From the NCBI GenBank assembly GCA_017307735.1, contig JAFKGR010000002.1, forward strand, positions 310,001-374,000: a DNA stretch of 64,000 nt, in the 5' to 3' direction. Positions 18,901 to 26,269 of the stretch are shown one piece after another; the first letter of the stretch is position 1, and every line of letters starts with the position of its first letter. Below the pieces are notes generated by a model. It was not told the origin of the DNA. It did no database searches and saw only the letters and a list, made by a program, of their open reading frames with translations. This DNA is from Chitinophagaceae bacterium. Lineage in GTDB: Bacteria; Bacteroidota; Bacteroidia; Chitinophagales; Chitinophagaceae. The position numbers and the translations under genes are program-made.

Positions 18901-20299
18901 CTACTAAAGCAAGAATTGGTAAATAAACAATTAAAATAATTATTTGTCCAAAGGCAGCGGAATTCATCATTTTTTTTGATGCATGACCTACTTCACCATC
19001 CATTTCTGCCTGGGTAAGTCTCCCCCCAGCCTTTCGGGAAGCTATATGGTGCATCGTAGCTTCCACAATAATAACAGCGCCATCCACAATTAACCCAAAA
19101 TCAATTGCGCCAAGGCTCATTAAATTTCCTGTTACTCCAAATACTTTCATTAATGAAATCGCAAAAAGCATGGCCAATGGAATCACAGAAGCTACAATCA
19201 ATCCTGACCGCACATTTCCAAGAAAAACAACGAGAACAAAAATGACTATCAGTGCACCTTCCAACAGATTTTTTTCTACGGTACTTATCGCTCTTGCTAC
19301 AAATTCACTTCTATCTAGAAATGGCTCCACTACCACTCCTTCCGGCAGCGATTTATTAATTTGAACCATTTTTTCTTTCACGCTGTTTACAACTGCACTT
19401 GCATTGCTTCCTTTTAATAACATTACAATTCCACCTACCGCTTCCTTATCATTGCGGGTGAAGGCGCCATACCGGTTAGCAGCGCCAAACCGCACAGTGG
19501 CTATATCGCGTATGGTAACCGGAACACCACTTTCCGTATTTTTCACTACGATCCTTTCAATATCTCCAAGGTCAGTAATCAGTCCTTCACTTCTTATGAA
19601 GTAAGCATTCGGTTTCTTATCAATGTAAGAACCGCCCGTGTTTTGGTTGTTATTTTCAAGCGCAGTAAATATATCAGATATTGAAATATTGTAACTTCTG
19701 ACCCTATCTATATTCAAGGCAATTTCATACTGCTTTAGATAACCGCCAAAGCTGTTTACTTCAGCAATACCAGGTGTTCCTAATAATTGCCTTCTTACTA
19801 TCCAATCCTGAATGGTACGTAAGTCCATCGCATTGTATTTGTCTTCGTATCCTTTTTTAGCATGCACCACATATTGGTATATTTCGCCTAATCCTGTGGA
19901 AATAGGCGCCATTTCCGGTAAACCTAAACCCGGGGCAATGGAATTTTTAGCTTCAGTAATTCGTTCAGATACCTGTTGGCGTGCCCAGTAAATATTGGCA
20001 TCATCATGAAATATTACCGTAACAACTGAAAGGCCGAAACGGGAAATAGAACGAACTTCCTCAATTTCAGGAATGGTCGCCATGGTCTGTTCTACGGGAA
20101 ATGAAATGAATTGTTCCACTTCCTGAGCTGCCAGTGAAGGGCTTACTGTAATAATCTGTACCTGGTTGTTGGTAATATCAGGAATAGCGTCTATTGGTAA
20201 TTTTGAAGCGCTCCATGCACCCCAAATAATTAGAGCGATGGTAAAAATTCCTATAACCAGTTTATTTTTTATTGAAAAATCAATGATTTTATTTAGCAT
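15926..20299 (-). CDS. CzcA-type RND pump fused to a CzcC/TolC-like outer-membrane channel
   Basis: A 1457-residue fusion. Residues 1 to about 1040 are a heavy-metal RND permease: KLPIDAIPDITNNQVQI at the N-terminus, twelve helices, and in helix 4 GAIDFGLIVDGAVIIVEA, the DFGxxxDGAxxxxE signature of the Zn/Co/Cd class (HME1). The junction at about 1040-1060 (RRKTTIPTIITILFLLLGSTNFSYAQ) looks exactly like a retained signal peptide. Residues about 1065-1457 form an outer-membrane efflux protein with long coiled coils. Such fusions are known in Bacteroidota; the internal signal-like segment could act as a membrane span or be cleaved. Proton-driven export across the whole envelope is expected together with the adaptor at 14707. 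Confidence 0.93.
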   Translation of the reverse strand: MLNKIIDFSIKNKLVIGIFTIALIIWGAWSASKLPIDAIPDITNNQVQIITVSPSLAAQEVEQFISFPVEQTMATIPEIEEVRSISRFGLSVVTVIFHDDANIYWARQQVSERITEAKNSIAPGLGLPEMAPISTGLGEIYQYVVHAKKGYEDKYNAMDLRTIQDWIVRRQLLGTPGIAEVNSFGGYLKQYEIALNIDRVRSYNISISDIFTALENNNQNTGGSYIDKKPNAYFIRSEGLITDLGDIERIVVKNTESGVPVTIRDIATVRFGAANRYGAFTRNDKEAVGGIVMLLKGSNASAVVNSVKEKMVQINKSLPEGVVVEPFLDRSEFVARAISTVEKNLLEGALIVIFVLVVFLGNVRSGLIVASVIPLAMLFAISLMKVFGVTGNLMSLGAIDFGLIVDGAVIIVEATMHHIASRKAGGRLTQAEMDGEVGHASKKMMNSAAFGQIIILIVYLPILALVGVEGKMFRPMAETVSFAILGALILSVTYVPMMSSIFLSKKISRKKNISDRMMERVQKWYEPLIKGALRMRLLVVGIAVGLLAISLVIFSSLGGEFIPTLDEGDFAIETRLLTGSSLDQSIDKVTQASDILMKKFPEVKEVIGKIGSSEIPTDPMPIEAADITVVLKPKAEWTSAKGREELAEMMQRSLAVIPGVTFGFSQPIQLRSNELLSGVKQDVGIKIFGEDLQVLTELSKKIGAIVPTVEGAEDLYLEQLTGLPQISIKLNRDKIAQYGLNVSDINQAINTAFAGGVAGTVFEGERRFDLVVRLQEAERQSIDDVKRLFVTTKDGKNIPLEQVADISFQLGPNQIQREDAKRRIIVGFNVRGRDIASVVKEMQQKIDAKIKMPTGYFITYGGQFKNLEEANQRLSVAVPVALGLILLLLYFAFGSIKYSLLIFTAIPLSAIGGIFALWLRDMPFSISAGIGFIALFGVAVLNGIVLVSEFNQLKKHGMRDLNRIILTGTLTRLRPVLMTATVASLGFLPMALSHGSGAEVQKPLATVVIGGLITATFLTLIVLPVLYTMFEKIKIKRRKTTIPTIITILFLLLGSTNFSYAQTIISNKVDLQTAVTNAFSANPNTRVGNLGVEYQQTLKGSTGDIGKTNINLMYGQYNSPIPYDNNVTITQNIPNPVYLKRLKELADASIGASRSQLKIYQSQIAFQVKNVYYQLLYRNEQRKLADTLILLYQRVLKAAEVRFNTGETNILEKYNANTQLQEAIAQQQQITEYINANLKLLSKYMNDTTVTGIQDSVLKEKTVSLISLDSSMLGNNPVLQSLRSQIIVAGKEIRVEKGKLLPDFSIGYFNQSLVGNHQKDGMEKYYGAGKRFQGIEAGISIPLFAKPQKAKIRAAEINMQIRETEVEAFYFGLSQRGTLLLSDLRRLQIQIGYFRKTALPQAELLINKSQRAFEAGEIDYYQLSQSLNNANNVRRQYIEVINQYNQTAIELELISGL

Positions 20300-20313
20300 C
20301 TTTTTTAAAGAGA

Positions 20314-20469
20314 TTAGTATTTAGTCACGAGCTGATAGTATCTAATAATTATAGCTATGATTGCACCTATGCATAAAATGGATAGGATGATTATAGTAAT
20401 AATTCTAATGACCTTGAACCTTGGTCGTGTAGAAACTTTGCGTTTCTTTTTACTAAATTTTGTGGTCAA
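20314..20469 (-). CDS. possible small basic single-pass membrane protein (about 51 aa)
   Basis: An open minus-strand frame ends at TAA (20314-20316) and can begin with TTG at 20469; no ATG is available. It encodes a strongly basic head (KFSKKKRKVSTRPRFK) and one very hydrophobic helix rich in Ile (VIRIITIIILSILCIGAIIAI). The plan matches the 65-aa protein at 11873-12070 that precedes the SPC ATPase. It lies between DUF6660 and the CzcA fusion. The start codon is uncertain, so the call is tentative. Confidence 0.35.
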   Translation of the reverse strand: MTTKFSKKKRKVSTRPRFKVIRIITIIILSILCIGAIIAIIIRYYQLVTKY

Positions 20470-20545
20470 AATTGGCGTATTGTAAAAAAATGAAACAGGG
20501 GTGCCTGTTTAAGCAAATAAAGGAATAAGCTTGTGGGAAAGAATA

Positions 20546-20857
20546 TTACGCCAACTGAGGTGGTTGCCAGATAGACAATGAAACCTCTTTAATAGGAGAT
20601 GAATATACAGGGTTATAACTTCTTATTATTGTAGGTTTAACAAGAATCACTTTTGATATAAATTGCGGGATAGGAGAGCCTGTACAACATGAGCAGCTGC
20701 AAAAAGGTGAACAGTCTTTTGTTGGATGGTCATTCTGCTGATGATTTGTTTTTTGTATTTCTGTCTTTGCTTTGCTCATGGCAACGGCTCCATCAGCGCA
20801 AGGAATTGTGCTCATCGCCAAAATTATAAAAGCCATTATGAAAGCAAAAATTTTCAT
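20546..20857 (-). CDS. DUF6660-family small secreted Cys/His protein
   Basis: About 103 residues with a signal peptide (MKIFAFIMAFIILAMSTIPCADG), a hydrophilic linker with His and Asn, and the cluster DCSPFCSCSCCTG, followed by a beta-rich tail ending WQPPQLA. DUF6660-type proteins sit beside metal-efflux RND genes in Bacteroidota and probably bind metal in the periplasm. The ATG at 20857 is chosen over the TTG at 20866 because a TACCTTTG promoter element (20871-20864) overlaps the TTG. It is the first gene upstream of the CzcA-CzcC/adaptor operon. Confidence 0.75.
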   Translation of the reverse strand: MKIFAFIMAFIILAMSTIPCADGAVAMSKAKTEIQKTNHQQNDHPTKDCSPFCSCSCCTGSPIPQFISKVILVKPTIIRSYNPVYSSPIKEVSLSIWQPPQLA

Positions 20858-20863
20858 TGCGGG

Positions 20864-20871
20864 CAAAGGTA
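20864..20871 (-). promoter_or_regulatory. -7 promoter element directly upstream of DUF6660
   Basis: TACCTTTG on the minus strand matches TAnnTTTG and ends only 6 nt before the ATG at 20857, so transcription would start at or next to the start codon (leaderless mRNA). No good -33 box is visible. The same TACCTTTG-to-start arrangement occurs before the HYC_CC_PP gene at 47691. Confidence 0.45.
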
Positions 20872-20948
20872 GGAATTCTGATATTAAAATGGAAAATAAA
20901 ATTCAAATGGAAAACAACTTCTTAACTTTTTATTAAGATTAAACGCGA

Positions 20949-21159
20949 TTAATTCATTTGTATTGAGGGGCGTTTTACAGTACTATAGCTACAAAAGACA
21001 CAACCATCTTCTTTCTTGGGTTTTAAAAACTCTTACACAGTTTGTACATTTATAAAAATGCTGGCAGGCATCGGTAGGCATGGTTTCTTCTTTTCGAAAG
21101 CCGCAATCCGGGCTGGTAATTGTTTACTGTAATGTTATTGTATTTTTTGTGTTTTTCAT
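20949..21159 (-). pseudogene. broken gene for a small Cys-rich GDCCVFCSYG-type protein
   Basis: From the ATG at 21159 the minus strand reads MKNTKNTITLQ, then an in-frame TAA, then TITSPDCGFRKEETMPTDACQ..., a zinc-ribbon-like start. A frameshift near the KxxK segment moves to another frame that reads DGCVFCSYSTVKRPSIQ before TAA at 20949. I recognise this as the small Bacteroidota protein ending in GDCCVFCSYGTVKCPPIQ that is often found near metal resistance genes. One stop, one frameshift and the loss of Cys residues indicate decay. Confidence 0.55.
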
Positions 21160-21174
21160 TTATTTTAAATTTGA

Positions 21175-21383
21175 TTAAGTTACCTTATATCCTATAGAAT
21201 TAATAGCTTGTGTTATTTCAGCAATATTTGTTTTCGAATTGTCGAACTGAACTATTGCATTTGCATTTTGACAGGATGCTTCCGACTTTAAAATCCTGAC
21301 AATTTATTTACTTCATGTTTCACTTCTTCGGTGCAACCTTTACAAGTCATACCACTTATTCTAAATTCGGCCGATTTATATGT
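21175..21383 (-). pseudogene. degraded HMA-domain (MerP/MerTP-like) gene
   Basis: The minus strand encodes RISGMTCKGCTEEVKHEV, an HMA metal-binding start, and after a one-base shift near 21295-21300 the remainder of the fold (ANAIVQFDNSKTNIAEITQ then SIGYKVT) to a TAA at 21175. An in-frame stop precedes the visible start, so the N-terminal part (perhaps a MerT-like membrane half, as in the intact MerTP at 38941) is lost. It lies between the DUF6660/Czc block and the CDF gene and looks like the scar of a former mercury module. Confidence 0.6.
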
Positions 21384-21423
21384 TTATTTTTTAACAAACA
21401 CTATTTCCTTTTCAGTCTTTGGA

Positions 21424-22311
21424 TTAGGAATTGAAAGGTTCTACATGAACCAAAACGTTTGTAACTCTTAATTTACTTTCCAGAAGCACATCTTTTACCA
21501 AATGTGCAATACGATGGCCTTCTGTAACACTTAACTGGCCATCTACCTCAATATGAATATCCACATGATAGTCAAACCCCATTTTTCTTACAAAGCATTT
21601 CTCTATGCCTTTTACTTCTGATACAGAACCTGCTAAATTCTTTACTTTCTCAACGATTTCATTAGAAGGCGCTGCATCCATAATTTCCGACAATGCCGGT
21701 CTCAGTATCACAATTGCATTATAAAAAATTAGTGCGGAAGCAACAAGCGCCGCCCAATCATCTGCGCCTTCATAACCTTTGCCGCCAATTAAGGCAATAG
21801 AAATTCCAATAAAGGCTGCTACGGATGTGATAGCATCGCTTCTATGATGTTGTGCATCTGCTTTTACTGCGTGGCTGTTTATTTTATTTCCAACGCTTAA
21901 AACATATCGAAACAGGGTTTCTTTAATCCCAATAACAATCAATAGTATCCATAAAGTAAAGCTTTTGGGTAATGCATGAGGTGTGCCTATAAAATTTATT
22001 GAATGATAAGCAATCCATACAGCAGCGCCAATTAAAAAAAGAGAAACCGCAATAGCCGCTAATGGTTCTGCTTTCCCATGTCCGTAAGGATGTTCTTCAT
22101 CCGGTTCCTTTATGGCTATCCGTAATCCCAACCATAATAATCCGGAACTTAAAATATCGGCGCCTGACTCAGTTGCATCTGCAATTAAAGCATAAGAATG
22201 TCCTAAATAACCAGAAATTCCCTTTACAAAAATCAGTACAACACTTATTGCAATGCCATATAAAGTGGTTCGTATGGCAATAGAAGAAGGATGAATGTCA
22301 ATATGATTCAT
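21424..22311 (-). CDS. cation diffusion facilitator (FieF-like), full length
   Basis: A 295-residue CDF exporter. The start at 22311 (MNHIDIHPSS) is taken because the paralogue at 47814-48563 begins with exactly these residues; the upstream extension uses TTG. Membrane motifs are DATESGADILSS in helix 2 and KADAQHHRSDAITS in helix 5 (HxxxD-type Zn/Fe/Cd site). The cytoplasmic domain is intact (EKCFVRKMGFDYHVDIHIEVDGQLSVTEGH), with the His-containing strand that binds regulatory metal in FieF/YiiP. It is the last gene of the copper-type operon by position. Nearly identical to the truncated copy at 47.8 kb. Confidence 0.9.
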   Translation of the reverse strand: MNHIDIHPSSIAIRTTLYGIAISVVLIFVKGISGYLGHSYALIADATESGADILSSGLLWLGLRIAIKEPDEEHPYGHGKAEPLAAIAVSLFLIGAAVWIAYHSINFIGTPHALPKSFTLWILLIVIGIKETLFRYVLSVGNKINSHAVKADAQHHRSDAITSVAAFIGISIALIGGKGYEGADDWAALVASALIFYNAIVILRPALSEIMDAAPSNEIVEKVKNLAGSVSEVKGIEKCFVRKMGFDYHVDIHIEVDGQLSVTEGHRIAHLVKDVLLESKLRVTNVLVHVEPFNS

Positions 22312-22396
22312 AATATTGTTAGGTTCGACTTCCTGAAAAATCAAACTACAGAGAGCAAAAGTATATTTTATCTATTTCTATTAATCATTCAGTCAT

Positions 22397-24475
22397 TCAT
22401 CTATTAATTTTCAACATACTTGCATTGATAGCGACAACAATAGTACTAACACTCATCAATGCCGCGCCTGCTGCAGGGCTTAATAATATTCCATAGTTGT
22501 ATAAAACTCCTGCCGCTAATGGCAAAGCAATAACGTTGTAACCTGTTGCCCATATCAGGTTTTGCACCATTTTGCGATAGGTAGCTTTGCCAAATAAAAT
22601 CAAGTTCACGATGTCTTTTGGGTTGCTGTTTACCAATATGATGCCTGCTGTTTCCGCAGCAATATCACTGCCGCTACCAACTGCAATACCAATATCAGCC
22701 TGGGCCAATGCAGGGGCATCGTTTACTCCGTCACCGGTCATGGCAACATATTCACCTTTGCTTTGCAGGTCTTTTATTTTTTCTAATTTTTGATGCGGCA
22801 ATACTTCTGCAATAAAACTATCCATGCCCAAAGTATTGCTCACCGTTGCCGCAACATTTTTATTATCTCCGGTAAGCAAAATGGATTTGATGTTATTCTT
22901 TTTTAATTCCCGTATGGCTTCTGCTGATTCAGGGCGTATTTCATCTGATAAAGCAATGTAGCCCGCTAATGAATTATCAATGATTACAAAAACAATGGTT
23001 TCAGCAGCATCTGTCTTAAAATTTTCTGGCAATGGAATATTATTTTCTTTCAAAAATCCGGGGCTAACCACTTTTACTTTTTTACCTTCCACAATGGCTT
23101 CTACACCTTTGCCGGTAATGGCATTAAAATTTTCCGTTGCCGGAATTGTAATTTTTAAATCTTTTACTTTTTGCATAATGCCTGTTGCAATCGGATGTTC
23201 AGAGTTTTGCTCCAATGCGGAAGCAATACGTATCAGTTCATTTTCTGATAAGTTATTTTGTAAGGATACCACTTTTGAAACTTCAAATTTCCCGATGGTT
23301 AATGTGCCGGTCTTATCAAAAACCAACGTGGTTATTTTTCTGCTGTTTTCAAATGCAGTCCTGTTTTTTATCAGCAATCCATTTTTTGCAGATAAAGCGG
23401 TTGATTTGGCAACTACTAATGGCACTGCCAATCCCAATGCATGGGGGCAACAAATTACAATCACCGTTACCATTCTTTCCATAGCAAATGCCAAAGTTTT
23501 TCCATCTACATACCAATAAATAAAAGTGGCTACCCCTGCAAGAATCGCAATGCCGGTAAGCCATTGCGCCGCTTTATCGGCCAGCAATTGAGTATTCGAT
23601 TTTGCATTCTGCGCATCTTTCACCAATTGAACTACCTGCGATAAATAAGAATCTTTTGCACCATGAGCCACTTTTATTTTTAATGAACCGTTTCCATTTA
23701 TTGAACCTGCAATTAGGTTATCACCTTTTGATTTTTTCACGGGCTTTGATTCGCCGGTAAGCATACTTTCATTGATGTAGCTTTCACCCTCTTCAATGAC
23801 ACCATCTGCTGCTACTTTTTCTCCTGGTTTGATAAGGATAACATCATTTTCTTTGAGCGTTTCAGTTTTTACATCAATCACTTCATTTCCGGAAATTAAA
23901 TGAGCATCTGCAGGCATTAGCTGCACTAATAGTTCTAATTCTTTTGATGCACCTGCAACTGATTTCATTTCTATCCAATGCCCTAAAAGCATGATAAGGA
24001 TTAATGTAGCGAGTTCCCAAAAGAAGTCCATTCCTTCTAAACCAAAAACAGTTGCCGAACTATAGATATAAGCTACGGAAATTGCAAATCCAATCAGCGT
24101 CATCATCCCGGGATTCCAGGATTTCATTTCCTGGTACCAACCTTTTAAAAAAGGCCATCCGCCATATAAATAAACAAAAGTTGACAGTGCAAATAAAATA
24201 TATCCCGAACCGGTAAACTTCCAGTCAACACCCAGCCAATGCTGAATCATAGGCGATAGCAACAAAATTGGAATGGTCAGGATCAGTGTGATAAAAAATC
24301 TCTTTTTAAAATCATTGATCATCATTGCGTGATGGTCGTGGCCTTCCATTCCCATAGATGGATTTCCATCGTGATGCATAGAACTGTGATCCATTTTACT
24401 ATGGTCCATTTTACTGCGATCGATTTTAGAATCTGATGTGGTTTCGTGGCTTGAATGATTCTGATGACCTTCCAT
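22397..24475 (-). CDS. copB: CopB-type copper-exporting P1B ATPase (CPH motif)
   Basis: A 692-residue ATPase. Residues 1-52 are a His/Met-rich tail (SKMDHSKMDHSSMHH, GHDHHAMM) instead of an HMA domain. Motifs are TGES (240-243), CPH (343-345), DKTGT (D387) and a GDGVND hinge. CPH with a His-rich N-terminus defines the P1B-3/CopB class, which exports copper (and silver) to the periplasm. It precedes the CDF gene and follows the broken lgt gene on the same strand, within the copper cluster that contains the multicopper oxidase and the copper storage-like protein. Confidence 0.93.
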   Translation of the reverse strand: MEGHQNHSSHETTSDSKIDRSKMDHSKMDHSSMHHDGNPSMGMEGHDHHAMMINDFKKRFFITLILTIPILLLSPMIQHWLGVDWKFTGSGYILFALSTFVYLYGGWPFLKGWYQEMKSWNPGMMTLIGFAISVAYIYSSATVFGLEGMDFFWELATLILIMLLGHWIEMKSVAGASKELELLVQLMPADAHLISGNEVIDVKTETLKENDVILIKPGEKVAADGVIEEGESYINESMLTGESKPVKKSKGDNLIAGSINGNGSLKIKVAHGAKDSYLSQVVQLVKDAQNAKSNTQLLADKAAQWLTGIAILAGVATFIYWYVDGKTLAFAMERMVTVIVICCPHALGLAVPLVVAKSTALSAKNGLLIKNRTAFENSRKITTLVFDKTGTLTIGKFEVSKVVSLQNNLSENELIRIASALEQNSEHPIATGIMQKVKDLKITIPATENFNAITGKGVEAIVEGKKVKVVSPGFLKENNIPLPENFKTDAAETIVFVIIDNSLAGYIALSDEIRPESAEAIRELKKNNIKSILLTGDNKNVAATVSNTLGMDSFIAEVLPHQKLEKIKDLQSKGEYVAMTGDGVNDAPALAQADIGIAVGSGSDIAAETAGIILVNSNPKDIVNLILFGKATYRKMVQNLIWATGYNVIALPLAAGVLYNYGILLSPAAGAALMSVSTIVVAINASMLKINR

Positions 24476-24503
24476 AATAAGTTTAATTTAATTTTTGAAG
24501 ATT

Positions 24504-25323
24504 TTATTTAATTTTTGAAGTTGGTCTTCTGGAAACAAAATACAACCCAACCAAAATAAAAGGAATGCTTAAAATTTGCCCCATATTAATTGGTAATGCA
24601 TTTTCAAATACTTCCTGATTTTCTTTTAAAAATTCTATGAGGAAACGAACAGAAAAAACAAGTATCAGAAACAGTCCAAATAAAGAACCTTTTTTTAAAT
24701 GTATCCCTCTTTTTTTATAAATATTCCACAATAGAAAAAAGATGATGAGATAGCAGATTGCCTCGTAAAGTTGTGCAGGATGGCGCGGAATAAAATCAAC
24801 TCTTTCAAAAATAAATGCCCAGAAAACATTCGTTTGCTTACCAATTATCTCCGAATTAAAAAGGTTTCCAATTCTTATAAAAAAACCCGAAAGAGCAACA
24901 ACAATTACCAACCTGTCTATCCCACAAAAATGGTTGTTTGTATTTTTTACAATACCAGCCTAATGCTATAAGTATTCCTATGGCTCCGCCATGACTTGCC
25001 AAACCCTGATAACCGGTCCACTCAAAATTTCCCTTGTTGATACTAAACGGTAATACGATTTCCAGAAGATGATGTTTATAATATCCGAATTCATAAAAGA
25101 AAACCTGTCCTAATCTTGCGCCAATCAATGTTCCAAGTATAATAAAAATGGATAGTTTGTCTAAGAGATGAACTGATACATTCTCGTGCTTATATATTTT
25201 TGACAATACCAGGTAACTAAATAAAAATGCGGCTGCAAACATTAATGAATAGTACCTGATTCAAAACCCTCCGATGCGGAAGATTTCAGGATTGATATTC
25301 CATTTGATATAAAGAAGCTGCAT
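24504..25323 (-). pseudogene. lgt: lgt (prolipoprotein diacylglyceryl transferase), disrupted
   Basis: The minus strand from ATG 25323 reads MQLLYIKWNINPEIFRIGGF, the family's N-terminus, then an in-frame TGA; it reopens as YYSLMFAAAFLFSYLVL and continues with GARLGQVFFYE and ASHGGAIG. Near 24915-24920 a one-base insertion in a GGG run shifts the frame; the other frame resumes with VALSGFFIRIGNLFNSEIIG, the Lgt signature, and RHPAQLYEA, and ends at 24504. All key motifs are recognisable, so the gene was complete once. Two lesions make function unlikely unless they are sequence errors. The chromosome must carry a working lgt. Confidence 0.8.
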
Positions 25324-25333
25324 AACTCTCCGG

Positions 25334-25825
25334 CTATTTTTTTAATCTTTTCAATATCGCTTTCATCTCTGCAATTTCCTGTTGCTGACTTGAAATAATT
25401 TCTTGCTGTAGTTTCATAATTTCCGGGTCTTGGGTTTTTGATTGTTCGCTCATCAGGATGGCTGCCGCGTGATGTGGAATCATTCCTCTTAGAAATTGCC
25501 TGTCGGTAACGCCTGTTTGATATTGTATTAATAAAAAGAAGGCAATTAAAGCAGCAGAACTTATAGAAATAAGAACAGTGTTTAGCTTTTTATTCATATA
25601 CATTTTGCCCATTAATCCCAGCTCAATAATCATCATCGGCATAGTCATTAAAGCAGCCATATAAAACTGATTGATATTTGGATAAACATTTTTAATGCTG
25701 TTTACCATAGAATACATCAAAATGTACATTGAAATAAAAGACAGTACCAGCATGATGGATAATTTTTTATACGAATTATCCTTTCCGCTCATTTCCATCT
25801 TACTTTTTTTATGATTACTTTCCAT
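25334..25825 (-). CDS. DUF305 domain membrane protein
   Basis: A 163-residue protein with three hydrophobic segments (about 22-42, 52-72, 83-100) and a C-terminal DUF305 helix pair marked by FLRGMIPHHAAAILM and a Gln/Glu-rich helix. The HH dyad and Met residues point to metal binding; DUF305 proteins commonly accompany copper resistance genes. It ends 11 nt before the start of the lgt remnant and follows the Cys-rich four-helix gene, so it belongs to the copper cluster. Topology suggests the DUF305 part faces the periplasm. Confidence 0.85.
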   Translation of the reverse strand: MESNHKKSKMEMSGKDNSYKKLSIMLVLSFISMYILMYSMVNSIKNVYPNINQFYMAALMTMPMMIIELGLMGKMYMNKKLNTVLISISSAALIAFFLLIQYQTGVTDRQFLRGMIPHHAAAILMSEQSKTQDPEIMKLQQEIISSQQQEIAEMKAILKRLKK

Positions 25826-25898
25826 GATTGTTTTTTTTTGAAGTAATTAAAAAGAACGAATGCAGATAGAGTTTTATCTGTAGTCGTTATAATACTAA

Positions 25899-26228
25899 TC
25901 AAGCCATTGCCCTGCATTCCTCAGCACATTGTTTGCATGCTTCTGCACACTCTTTGCAATGTTCTATTTCATGCTTAGAACATTCTGCTGCACAAGCATC
26001 GCAAATGTCTGCACAAATGTTACAGACGTCTTTTGACTTACTGCTTCCAATACTCATGAGCTGCGCTGATGCATAGCATATAGCAGCGCATTCCATGTCT
26101 AACTGAATACATTTTGCCATCATTTTTACATCTTCTTCCTGCAAGCAGGCAGAAGCGCAATGATTACAGATTGCTGCACATTTTAAACATGCATCAATAC
26201 AATTCTTGTACGTGTGATAGCCTGTCAT
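25899..26228 (-). CDS. four-helix-bundle copper-binding protein (Csp-like, DUF326)
   Basis: A 109-residue protein with 19 cysteines spaced mostly as CxxC and CxxxC (CLKCAAICNHC, CNICADICDAC, CKECAEACKQC). This is the pattern of Csp copper storage proteins, in which cysteines line the core of a four-helix bundle and bind many Cu(I) ions. There is no signal peptide, so it is of the cytosolic Csp3 kind. It lies between the multicopper oxidase gene and DUF305 on the same strand, consistent with a cytoplasmic copper buffer for the cluster. Confidence 0.9.
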   Translation of the reverse strand: MTGYHTYKNCIDACLKCAAICNHCASACLQEEDVKMMAKCIQLDMECAAICYASAQLMSIGSSKSKDVCNICADICDACAAECSKHEIEHCKECAEACKQCAEECRAMA

Positions 26229-26269
26229 AATTGTTGATTTAAATTGTTAAGAAATAATTTTGTATCTTT

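Noticed and set aside
22312..22344. Extended start of the CDF exporter (TTG at 22344)
   Set aside because: The near-identical copy at 47814-48563 begins at the equivalent of 22311 with ATG, and the extension is not conserved there.
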